From NCBI GenBank assembly GCA_037975125.1, contig CM075857.1, positions 88,392,199-88,456,198 of the forward strand: a DNA stretch of 64,000 nucleotides, given 5' to 3'. Below are positions 54,760 through 64,000 of this stretch, piece after piece. This stretch comes from Latrodectus hesperus. Its lineage: Eukaryota; Arthropoda; Arachnida; Araneae; Theridiidae. The position numbers and the translations under genes were made by a program. Under the pieces are notes generated by a model that ran no database searches, was not told where the DNA came from, and saw nothing but the letters and a program-made list of their open reading frames with translations. Each line of letters starts with the position of its first letter. Position 1 is the first letter of the stretch.

Positions 54760-56480
54760 TGTTAATGTAAATACTAATTTTAATTGATTAAATATTGAAT
54801 ATTTTGAGAAGTTTTTAAAATTTATGCTAACGCACATTTTAATACTTTTATATTTTATGATTTAAAGATTACTGTACAAATAATAAAAGTTTAAATAAAT
54901 ATTTACTTTAATATATATTAGTCTTTGAAATTTTTATTTAATTTTTCTCCTAAAATCATAACAAAGATAATTATTTTTTTATTAAAACTTCAATTAAAGT
55001 TACGTGATTGTGCGAAATATAGTTTAATCAAACTATAAAATAATATTTTCATAAAATATATTAAATAACAATTTTACAGCATATTTTTTCTAGTTGGAAA
55101 AGATTCGAATTAATGCTTATTGAATTTTAAAGTGTCTAAATTTTGATTATTGAATAAAATAAAAATTAAGGATTCTTAAAACATTTGATTTAATAAATAT
55201 TTCTAAAGTGCTATTTTAAAAAGTGTAGCTTCAATATCCAGAAAACAGTCAAAAATAGTGAAAATACATATAAGTATAAAGCCATTAAATTTTTTAATGA
55301 ATATCTATAAAAATAGTTATAATAATTTGTTATGTAATCTATAATTTATGTAAATATAAGATGTGTCATGCATTTTTGAGTTGGTACACAGCTTTTATCT
55401 AATCTTGATCTTGAGTTATGTATGACCAGTAATAACACGAGTGGTTAAACAGAGAATTAAATTCAGCGCCTAGCAATCACATTCGTTTGGTTCTTTACAC
55501 AACTTAGAACATCTCAAGTCACACATTTACCTCAATTTTCATCAACGATTGTTTGATATTAAAATCTCTTGTCTTATTTAGACGATTCATCTTTTTCTTA
55601 TTGGCAGCATCTAATTATTTCTTCATGAAAAATATATTCTGTGAATTTATTATGTTAAGCAAATGCGACAGCTATATGCCATATTAAAGGCAAATATAAA
55701 ATTTCTATTACTGCGTACACAAAAAACATAAGATCATTATCAAATTTGGAACAAGATTTTTTTCCTTCTAAGCATGATTCAGATTTTTAAATAGATATTA
55801 AACATTTGATGACAGTGTTCTTTTATTTATAGAAAAATCAAGAATATGATTTAAATTTTGCTTTTCAATTAATGTTCACTGAATTGTTTTATATGGAATG
55901 ATGTTTATTTTAGTGTTGAAAAGCTTCTAACAATTATGAAGAATCATAATGACTATCACACATATTACAACATTTTCTATATCAAATATTTTTGGTTGAA
56001 AAACTTTTAAGAAGAAATCTATAGTAGTAATACTCGCATTACTTGTAAAGAAGTTGTAAGAAAACTTACATCAAAACGAAGTTTTTCAAGATCATTACGA
56101 TCTAAATATTTTTAGTGAAGATTTTTACACTCTGAAACTAAGTTGTAGGACATCTGAGATGCATTTGCCCTATAAGAATCTTATTTGCGCCAATTTTAAT
56201 AAAAAAAAAGATTGATGATTTCAAAAACACTAAATATTACCATTGAAGAAAATTTTCAAACAATATTTCTATTTAATGTACAAAAATTCAACTGTAGAAG
56301 CAGTATTTTATGATAAAACTGCATTGCATGCGAAAAATAATTTTGTGAGAATAAAAAATTTCATTTCCTATCATTTTATTTAAAAATTTTCAGTAAATAA
56401 TTTGCCTATCAAAAATTTAAAACATATATTATTTATGTCTTTCATCTATCTATTTATCTATATACACAAGGTAATTCAAA
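54760..56480. other. AT-rich DNA, no gene seen
   Basis: Mostly low-complexity. Positions 55380-55520 are somewhat more complex, with no frame. Confidence 0.55.
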
Positions 56481-56487
56481 ATTGGTC

Positions 56488-56960
56488 TTAACAAATTAAA
56501 AGGTTTAAAGCTCTTGTCGAGACAGGAAATAACATAAGGTCGATTCCATTCTGAGAGACAGAAGATAATAGTAGAAATGCATCAAAAATGAACAAAGGAT
56601 CTTCATGATAGAGGTGGTTTACGCAAGCTTCTAGCCGTCGCCACCAGGTTTTAAACTGTTCTTCAGAAGGCAATTAAAATATTTAGTTTATGATTTAAAT
56701 ATAGTGTTTATGTTTGTGAACTGAGCTGAATATCTTTTGGCGAGAATCATTGTTGTGTAGCGAAATAAATTGGCACAAAAGAAATCTTCAAGAGGGTGCG
56801 TCACTTCCTCCTTCATCGGTGTCAACTGTTCAACAACATGCGCGGTCAGCATTTTCAGCGCTTGCACAGTAAGCATTTCACAAAACAAAAAATCTGATTG
56901 GGGAATTTCGTTATCGCTTATTCCCTTTCTGAGCTCTTTTGCACGTTCAAATTAGAACTC
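56488..56960 (-). other. Possible old transposon-derived coding segment (unrecognised)
   Basis: Two minus-strand open frames follow each other. The first (56688-56888) starts MFCEMLTVQALKMLTAHV. The second (56488-56673) starts MPSEEQFKTWWRRLEACVNH. Base composition is higher in G and C than the flanks. The W-x2-RLEACV stretch is loosely reminiscent of the C-terminus of some mariner-type transposases, but I cannot place it. No catalytic motif is seen. Confidence 0.25.
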
Positions 56961-57250
56961 TGATATCCTTCTTTTCTGGGGGACATTTTAGAGTGGAATA
57001 TGAGCATATTTTCTCATGTAATTGCTATTCTACATGGGTACTAGCATCCCTCTCTTTTGTAAAATCGATTTAGAATTACCCAGCATGCTTTTACATTTTA
57101 TGTACAGTATGGATTTTAACTAGATTTTCTCACATATATTTTTTGGCATTGTTTTAAATATTTGTTGCAATAGACATGCATTAGGATAATTAAGGAAATA
57201 TAGATTATACTTGGTTTAAAAAGTTTACTTTACTTGAATAAAGTATTTTA
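56961..57250. other. AT-rich DNA, no gene seen
   Basis: No recognised feature. Confidence 0.5.
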
Positions 57251-57253
57251 CAT

Positions 57254-57375
57254 AAAGTATTTTACATTTACTGGGTATGATCTATTGTTAAATTAAGCAT
57301 GTATTACTAATATGATTAAAGTATTACTTATTAAATTTAACAATAAATCATATCAAGTATAATATAATATTTTCT
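57254..57375. repeat. Imperfect hairpin, arms about 55 bp
   Basis: The left arm contains TATGATCTATTGTTAAATT (57276-57294) and the right arm AATTTAACAATAAATCATAT (57334-57352), with pairing extending outwards through (A)TACT and AGTA stretches. By eye roughly three quarters of positions pair across about 55 bp with a short loop near 57309-57320. This could be a small MITE or an RNA hairpin. AT-rich composition makes partial symmetry easy, but the 12-base identical core TATTGTTAAATT is notable. Confidence 0.55.
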
Positions 57376-57835
57376 AGAGCAAAAAAAATGAAAGATAAAT
57401 GATACATTTTAAGTGACATAGTATTTATATGCAATTTAGATATCTATAAATATGTGTGTGTGTTTCATTTATTACAAAAAAACACAAAAATGCATAGAAT
57501 ATCATATTTATGGTTTTTCATGCACCGATAATACCATATATATATATTGTTGTTTCAAAGAAAAGAAACTTATAAAAAACTTATTCATATTTTTCCATTC
57601 AAGAATATTCGGCTGCCCTTCGGGAATTTTCCTACATTATATTTTTCCTTCTGGTTTATGCAAACTCAAGTGCATTTCAAACTTCGTTTCGCAGGTAGAA
57701 CCACTAATGCATTATGCTTTCTGCGAAACCACTTAGGATTTTCGACAAATGGTTAAGGCTTAAAGGAGTGGTGCGTGTTGTGAATAAAAATGTCTTCGAT
57801 CGCCATTGGAAAGGAACAAAAAGATTATAAACTTC
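57376..57835. other. AT-rich with a more complex end
   Basis: Positions 57600-57830 are of ordinary complexity. Overlapping 69- and 94-codon plus frames there match nothing known. Confidence 0.45.
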
Positions 57836-57836
57836 A

Positions 57837-57926
<90 letters not shown>
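57837..57926. repeat. (TA)n microsatellite
   Basis: About 88 bp of uninterrupted TA. Confidence 0.98.
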
Positions 57927-57927
<1 letters not shown>

Positions 57928-58825
57928 ATTGATGGATTTAATAAATATTCATAAACTGTCATAGAAATATATTCATTATTGTTTTAGACCATCTTAAAAA
58001 TTTGAAATTTTTATTTTTTTTATCTTTAAGTAGTAGTTTTAATAACACTTTCCTTGAAAAAAAAGGCCCAAGAGAGATTTCAAATTACACCAAAGCATAA
58101 AAAAAAGAATTTTCATTTTTTATTTCTTTTAACAACATAATCCTAATTTATTATCAGGTTTGCAATGCATAAAAATTAATAATATGCAAACAAAAGTCTG
58201 AAAGTATAATCCAGTCATTTCTATACAAATTTTGTTCAGACACTTGTACAATATCTTAAAATATTAACATCTAAAATGCTGTTTTATAAATGATTATCAA
58301 TCTCACAAATTAAAAAAAATTTTTTTTGAGTTAGTTAATATTATTATTCACATAAGTTTTCAAACCAATAGTTAAAAATAATCTTTAAAAAATTCAATAT
58401 TTTGTTAAATTTAAAATTGACTCAGGTTGTGAAATAAATTTCATAGATTTTCTCTCTCTCTCTCTCTTGCCTTACATCAAATCCAAACTTTACCTTCAAA
58501 TTTGTGAAAGTGGATTTGCATCTATTTCAAAATAAATTGCTTATACTATAAATTATGATGTTAGTCTGTATGTAAGTTATATGATTTTCAGTTATTTTAA
58601 TGACTGAAAATTATATATATCAGTTTATTTTCATTTGTAAACTATTCTGCATGGACAGTACTTTAAGATTTAGGGCCGTTTTATTTCATGATTTTTATCT
58701 CATAACTGAGATTAAATTTTAATCATTGTTAATAGAATGTGGAATTAACTTCATAAAATAAATAAATAAGAAAATGATGTCATCTTTAGGGTTATAAATA
58801 TAAACGTAATAAATTACATAATTAA
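57927..58825. other. AT-rich DNA with a short (TC)n
   Basis: TTTTCTCTCTCTCTCTCTCT-type run at about 58448-58468. No gene. Confidence 0.6.
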
Positions 58826-58829
58826 ACAA

Positions 58830-59335
58830 CATTCTTCAGTGCACTCTCAAGCTAATGATATGAAATTGTTAGTGTCGGAAAATAATGCAATTAACGTAAT
58901 TGTTCTTAATCAAAAAGAGAACACAATGAGATTTTCTTCAGTAATTACAAAAAAGAAAAGAGATTTATGGGGATTGGATGGAAAATTAAGCAATCACACA
59001 GCAATCAAGTTAATTGGCTTAGGCACCGCTAAATTAACGTGATTACAAGAAGATGTAAGGTGGCGAATTAATACAGAGGTTTAAGGACCCGATTTTCTCC
59101 GAAAAGTGAATGTCGGCAACCTAAGTGCTGCATTATTGGTAACTTAAGAGTTTAAGATAGTGTTCCAGCTTAATGGATGATGTCGTTTAGTGTTAAACAG
59201 CTGAGCATTTCCAATCTTGGTTCGCACAGGTGGTCAAATTAGCATAGGACCACCCCTACAAGAATGTAATTACATGAAAAGCATTCGCGTTTTGTTCTTG
59301 GAGCAATACCACAAATTATAAATATTAACATTTAG
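58830..59335. promoter_or_regulatory. Large candidate regulatory island
   Basis: About 500 bp of ordinary complexity, the largest such block without TE similarity. Motifs include AATTAACGTAATTG, GTTAATTGGCTTAGGC, GCTAAATTAACGTG (homeodomain-like), AACAGCTGAGC and GCACAGGTGGTC (E-boxes, the latter Snail/ZEB-type), and GGACCACCCCTAC (Gli-like). A 67-codon plus frame at 58839-59042 shows no domain, and its bases are packed with the homeodomain-like cores. A developmental enhancer is my preferred reading, by inference. Confidence 0.33.
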
Positions 59336-59830
59336 GTCAAGAGTTTATTAACGATTCCGTTAGCATAGCTTTGATCACTATTTACTTAATAATATTCTGC
59401 ATCCGTTTATTGCTAAATATAATCCGTATTTTAAAGAGTTTGTTAAAGCGAATAAAGTAATGAGTTACGCTTATGAGAACTTCTCTTTCATTTAATTTTT
59501 ACAATGATAAAACTTTAGGAGTTTATTGATTATTGTTGAAACTGGATATCAAATATAATTTTTAGTTTAAAATAAAACTTTAGAAACTGAGAGTTTATTA
59601 AAATAAATTTTATTTACATTCATTTCAAAATTCTGATATCATTATTTCATATTATAAATGAGTATAACTTGATAAACTTATTTAAAAATATTCAGGTATG
59701 CCGGGATAAGGAATTATTTAAATTTATCGAAACAATTGAAATAAATATAACACTTTTGGATAAAAAGTAAAAGATATTTCCTACATAAATGGATATATTT
59801 ATAATTCGTGTACTTTCAATTTCATCCATC
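59336..59830. other. AT-rich DNA, no gene seen
   Basis: Low-complexity sequence only. Confidence 0.6.
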
Positions 59831-60082
<252 letters not shown>

Positions 60083-60895
60083 TCCTTTCTCAAATTGATT
60101 TCTCCATTGTCAAACAGCATTACTTTGTATTTAAAACAACAGTAATATAATGGGTAGAGTTCAGAAGCAGAATGACAATAACAGGATATACTTGAAATTG
60201 GAGACAGTGATCACCAACATGTTACGTTAACGTGTAATGATAGACCTCTGGTCCTACTGAGTTATACATTTTCTTTTACAGAGTCTGTTCAGATAGATAA
60301 ATGTTAATTTCCAGTTATAAGTGAACCAATCTCTGCTTCGTCAGTTCATCAATATCAGTCCTATTATCATAGTGCTCCTAGATTACACGCCAAATATTTC
60401 GGTAACTGAATACAAGCTTCAGATATGCACATAAGAAATATGGAAAATGCTTCTCAGGATAAACACATAATATCCATTTGATTCCATCCCTTGGTGTATA
60501 GCCACACTTAGTATAGCACGTTTCTATAAGCTAAATATTTAAAGTGTGACAAATAATATTAACTCTATGCTTTGGAGAATTAATTTTACATTTGGCTTCT
60601 TGGCAGACTTTGTATTAAATTCCATTAAATTCTGATATATCATTCAATGCATTTCAATTTTGTATACATGAGCCTTTGTATATTTTTTGCATTGCAGAAA
60701 CTTCTTAGAGCATAACTATGCTTGTGTAGTCCTCTATTAAAGCAATCATTTTTATTGGGATTGTGTACATGTGTTAAAGACATAAACTCAAAAAATTTGA
60801 AATTTCAATTTACCTATGCTTTAAGTAATTAATATATTTAAAAATAAATCTTTAGCCTCATTTTATAAAATGATAAGTATAGTCATTTTTAGCTA
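60083..60895. other. Intergenic DNA, no gene seen
   Basis: 60140-60500 is of ordinary complexity without an open frame; the rest is AT-rich. Confidence 0.45.
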
Positions 60896-60904
60896 AAAAA
60901 TTAG

Positions 60905-61130
60905 ATTATGGTTCCCTCGCGGGCCTGTAACGCATTTTGGGACTCATTCTTTGGGTGGCGGATACAAATGGCTACACATCTGACTCGTTCTCTGGGTGGC
61001 CACACAGAGAATATAGTTAATGCCTCTATCAGATTTTAATTTGTTGGTGGGTGGGAAATAAAATACCTCCCGTGCACCAACAGGTTGAAGTCCAACTTTC
61101 GGGGCCTGGAAACCATTTTTCCATCAAGAG
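60905..61130 (+). repeat. Unclassified repeat-like segment with a direct repeat
   Basis: GC-richer DNA immediately upstream of the LINE remnant. GACTCATTCTTTGGGTGGC and GACTCGTTCTCTGGGTGGC occur about 41 bp apart (near 60940 and 60981). There is no tRNA-like promoter and no coding frame. Such internal repeats are common in 5' regions of retroelements, but I cannot assign a family. Confidence 0.4.
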
Positions 61131-61136
61131 TCAACC

Positions 61137-61740
61137 AAGTCCATGCAGTGGATGCCTGCACATGTTGAAATTAACGGCAATGCAGCAGCTGATGAAATAG
61201 CTAAATAGGCAAGTTACATAAACAACGATATCAACAAAAGTCATATTACTCTCTAAGACACAAAAGTCATTACCCGTTGTCGACTTAAAGAGAAAACCAT
61301 TAAGGTTATTCAACCTATGGCAGGTGTGTACTGAGGAAGTCGAACTGCACTTCAAAATATGGTTCAGTTGGAAAAAGAAACAGCGCACCCCTTAATGCCA
61401 GCCTAGCTGGCACAAGACAACAACAACAAATACGCGAGATTGATTCCAATAGAGAAATCACAAATACAATTACATGATTGAGAACAGGCATCTTCGGTTG
61501 CATGAAAATAATTGTTGATAATGCAAAGACATATATAAAATGTAGAAATTGTCCTGATGAAGAATTCCCTCCAAATCGTATTTTCGATTGTCCAGCAATA
61601 ATAGCATCTCTCCAGCACATTGGGGAATACTTTTATGATGGCGGTCTCTACATAGAGAATATAGTGAAGCTGCCATAGCTGTCATTGGAAGTTACAGGTT
61701 CATTTCCTGGACACAACACCTATCAACCAGATTATAGTTA
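61137..61740 (+). pseudogene. LINE ORF2 3' part: RNase H end and zinc-knuckle tail
   Basis: From about 61143 the plus strand reads MQWMPAHVEINGNAAADEIA, the last RNase H motif (WIP(A/S)HV...GNE.AD.LA), with the Glu of GNE changed to Ala. An in-frame TAG at 61206 follows. After frame changes it reads LRTGIFGCMKI (equivalent to LRTGH..GMK), then YIKCRNCPDEE and RIFDCPAIIASLQHIG (the CCHC knuckle), and GGLYIENI to a stop at 61676-61678. A degraded tail follows. The domain order and the H-to-I/F changes show a decayed copy. It belongs to a different subfamily from the tails at 8.6 and 9.9 kb. Confidence 0.85.
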
Positions 61741-62090
61741 GTTTAAGTTAGAAAACCATTTGTATTATCTCTTGAATTTAACATTTATATGTGGTATTAT
61801 ATTGTATAGAAATATTAGAATCTAAATTGCATAGTGAAAATTTGCGAAAGGTTATGTTTTAAAAGTACAAATATAAGAATGTCATTGATCAAAATTACAA
61901 ATAGTATAAAACAAAGCTATAAATATTTTGGTTCATGAAATAGCTTAATTTCCCATGTTAAATAGTCACTTTTGAACTGGACATTGTATAATTCTTATAA
62001 AATATAAAATTTTTATAAGAACTGTGATTACACACAAAATGTAATAATTCAATACTATATATTCAAACTGTAAACCATTGACCTTAAGTT
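61741..62090. other. AT-rich DNA, no gene seen
   Basis: Low-complexity sequence only. Confidence 0.6.
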
Positions 62091-62520
62091 AGAGCTGCCA
62101 GTTCATCACTTCATTTGTTTAACAATATGGATGGTTACAAGACAAAATTCATACAAGCCTTTTACAAGTCAAAATTCATGCAGCTAAAGCTATGCTCAGG
62201 CGATGCCTATTGAGCTTTACGTTTTATGCACAGACTAAAAGTCTTTTGAACCTTGAACTGGATTCATGATAAAGGGAAAGAGTTACAGTTTTTGTAGTCC
62301 ACAGAGACCTCTGGAGCATCATAGACAAGCTAATGTTAGAAGTCTGATTTTTCTCCGAGGAACACCTGTTAGCTTTAACTGTGCATAATGGAATGACCTT
62401 CACGGCTTGGGTGACCCTGCCAGAAGCTATGCTCCCGCCATACTTTGCTCATTCCGCCTAGTACCACCCCTTCACCACGCTGAGTCGTCAATTATTAGAA
62501 TTATGGCCAGAAAAGGGTTA
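62090..62520. repeat. Unclassified interspersed-repeat-like segment
   Basis: About 430 bp of ordinary complexity. GGCTTGGGTGACCCTGCC, GAAGCTATGCTCCCGCC and CACCACGCTGAGTCGTC at 62404-62490 read like a repeated element I associate with spider genomes, from memory only. CAAAATTCAT is repeated at about 62142 and 62170. No frame and no polymerase III boxes are seen. Confidence 0.35.
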
Positions 62521-63290
62521 AGTTACAACACCAATTTACGTAAATGCGAATTTTGGATGATATGAATCAATACTAAGCATTTTCGTTCTATTTTCTAAGC
62601 GTATATCGAGCTATTAAGCACAGTAAGCTGTTTGACACAATTTACTTCAACTAATATACGACATATGCTTTGCAAGAGTCTAAGAACACTGATAGTTAAA
62701 TGGTTCAATAAGAGTTTTCTTGCCATACCTCGCGTAAATATTCATAAATTTTTGGAATTCCCTTTAAATTGTATATCTCTATAGTATATTTGTGATTAAG
62801 AAATAAGCACAAGGGGCTAAACTAAATCAAATTAAAGCAGTGTCAATGTTACATAAAATCCATTGATTTATTTTGTTTTTGTTCAGGTAAAATCTTAAAG
62901 CTAACCGCACTTATTAAGGTAGAAATATTTAAATACTTTATTCATTTGACAAATTAATTAAAAATTAATTACAAGTATTAAATTTAATATATAGGAATTG
63001 TACTATAAATTATGCCATAAGTATACAGAATTTTTATTTCTATTATAATTCTACTTCCTATTAATTCCATTCTAGTAAATTATTTTGATCTTAATTATTT
63101 AATGGTCAGTAAAAATTAAACTTTTCATACATTAATACTCTATCACGTGATAGCAAATGCTTCTTCAATTATTTTCAGATCACTTACCATTTACAATTTT
63201 TCCTTTAATGAACCAAGTGGCTCAATCATTGGTGCATTAGAATTTTTTTCCTATTTCTGAATGAACAAAAATAAAAAAAAAAATCTTGAA
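62521..63290. other. AT-rich DNA, no gene seen
   Basis: Low-complexity sequence only. Confidence 0.6.
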
Positions 63291-63297
63291 TTCTTAC

Positions 63298-63354
63298 CTC
63301 GTTTTGTCGAATTTTCTTTTGCATGTCACTTCTTACACTTAAGAATGTAATGAC
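63298..63354 (-). other. Exon-like 57-nt segment with consensus splice sites, minus strand
   Basis: The minus strand has an acceptor GAAAGAAATTTCAG (AG at 63355-63356), 57 nt open in one frame (19 codons, VITFLSVRSDMQKKIRQNE), then a strong donor GAG|GTAAGAAT (GT at 63296-63297). An internal ATG would allow MQKKIRQNE. Its length is a multiple of three. I recognise no protein. Upstream on this strand, 63360-63530 is a GC-richer island, so this could be a first coding exon with its 5' UTR and promoter. Confidence 0.3.
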
Positions 63355-63359
63355 CTGAA

Positions 63360-63535
63360 ATTTCTTTCGAAACAGCTATTTTTTATTCGTAATTTCCTTT
63401 TAAAGTCGTCGAATGTTGCCGGTACTGAGCGTCATTTGATGAGGTCCAAAAAGTCGCCCAAAACAGCCGGCAGGTTGGATATGATGGATGGTAAACGAGC
63501 TGTCACTTTTGTAAAAGGAACGAGTCAATAATGTA
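63360..63535. promoter_or_regulatory. Ordinary-complexity island beside the exon-like segment
   Basis: Contains GTTGCCGGTACTGAGCGTC, AAAGTCGCCCAAAACAGCCGG and ACGAGCTGTCACTTTTG. The last is TGACAG-type (TALE homeodomain) in reverse. There is no TE match. The plus strand is open from about 63342 to 63530 without a start codon of interest; I prefer a regulatory or promoter reading. Confidence 0.28.
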
Positions 63536-64000
63536 ATAGAAACTTATAAAAATTCAAATTGAAAAAAGAAACATCTTATTGATCTAAAGTGAATTTTTAT
63601 TTTTATTTTTTAAGCAGTATATTGAAAAAAGTGGGAATATCAATACAGCAATTCATTGTAAGTGAAAAAATTCTGAATATTCTATAAATGTAATAACCCA
63701 AATAAAAATTTTATTAATAAAATTTTAAGCACCCCTTTTATAAGTTTTACTATAGTTCAAATTATATAAATGTTCTGAATATTATCTTTAAATGATTCAA
63801 TTTCTTAGTCCAGTAACAAGCTATACAGTGCAAAATTTTTTATAACTTTATTCTGTCAAAAATTTTAGTTTAATTTATAAGTGCCTTTCTTATTTTACAA
63901 TATGCATTATGATATGTGAATATACGTGAACATCAGAAACTTATTTGTTTTTATGATAGTTCTCTGTGAATATTTTAATAAAATATATTCAAAAATGAAA
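63536..64000. other. AT-rich DNA, no gene seen
   Basis: Low-complexity sequence up to the window end. Confidence 0.6.

Overview
This is a eukaryotic nuclear window. It is very AT-rich, has no dense gene array, and carries long (TA)n, (CA)n and (GT)n microsatellites. Decayed transposable elements of typical animal families sit among them: Tc1-like DD34E, non-LTR retrotransposon tails, Ty3/gypsy, Penelope-like and tRNA-derived SINEs. The LINE C-terminal fragments resemble ones I remember from arachnid, particularly spider, genomes. A spider is therefore my best guess for the source, but it rests on memory, not on a search. I see no bacterial operon, rRNA gene, functional tRNA, CRISPR array or intact host protein-coding gene. 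Most of the window reads as a gene-poor intergenic region or a very long intron.

Layout. 0-10 kb: a Tc1-like transposase relic (about 1.56-2.31 kb, minus), a SINE tail (5.25 kb), a second unrelated Tc1-like relic (7.86-8.46 kb, minus), and two LINE 3' ends (8.57-9.16 and 9.79-10.23 kb, plus). 10-26 kb: AT-rich DNA with four long (TA)n tracts, a roughly 500-bp inverted-repeat element (16.1-16.6 kb), several segments of ordinary complexity that may be regulatory, a minus-strand SINE (22.9-23.1 kb) and a (GT)n tract. 26-33 kb: a 287-bp (TA)n tract, a complete SINE with a perfect 15-bp target-site duplication (28.65-28.93 kb), and a candidate regulatory segment (29.4-29.8 kb). 33.3-36.0 kb: a decayed minus-strand Ty3/gypsy element that still has gag, RT, RNase H and integrase remnants in order. 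37.2-37.8 kb: a minus-strand LINE RNase H. 40-50 kb: two SINEs with different bodies but a shared 3' tail, each with target-site duplications, and a Penelope-like RT relic just upstream of one of them. 50-64 kb: an Ets-motif cluster (53.4 kb), an imperfect hairpin (57.25-57.38 kb), a fifth LINE-derived coding remnant (61.1-61.7 kb, the fourth recognisable LINE), and short exon-like segments (54.6 and 63.3 kb, minus).

None of the mobile elements looks able to move. Both Tc1 copies and the Penelope-like copy have lost catalytic residues. The gypsy copy keeps a readable YIDD box but is full of stops and lacks a recognisable protease and LTRs. The most informative observations are datable or structural: three SINE insertions with clear target-site duplications, two of which share a 3' tail; the ordered gypsy remnant; the Penelope-like relic; a duplicated (TA)n-plus-linker unit; and several islands of ordinary-complexity DNA. 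I found no previously undescribed multi-gene system. The islands and exon-like segments are the only places where unannotated host function might lie.
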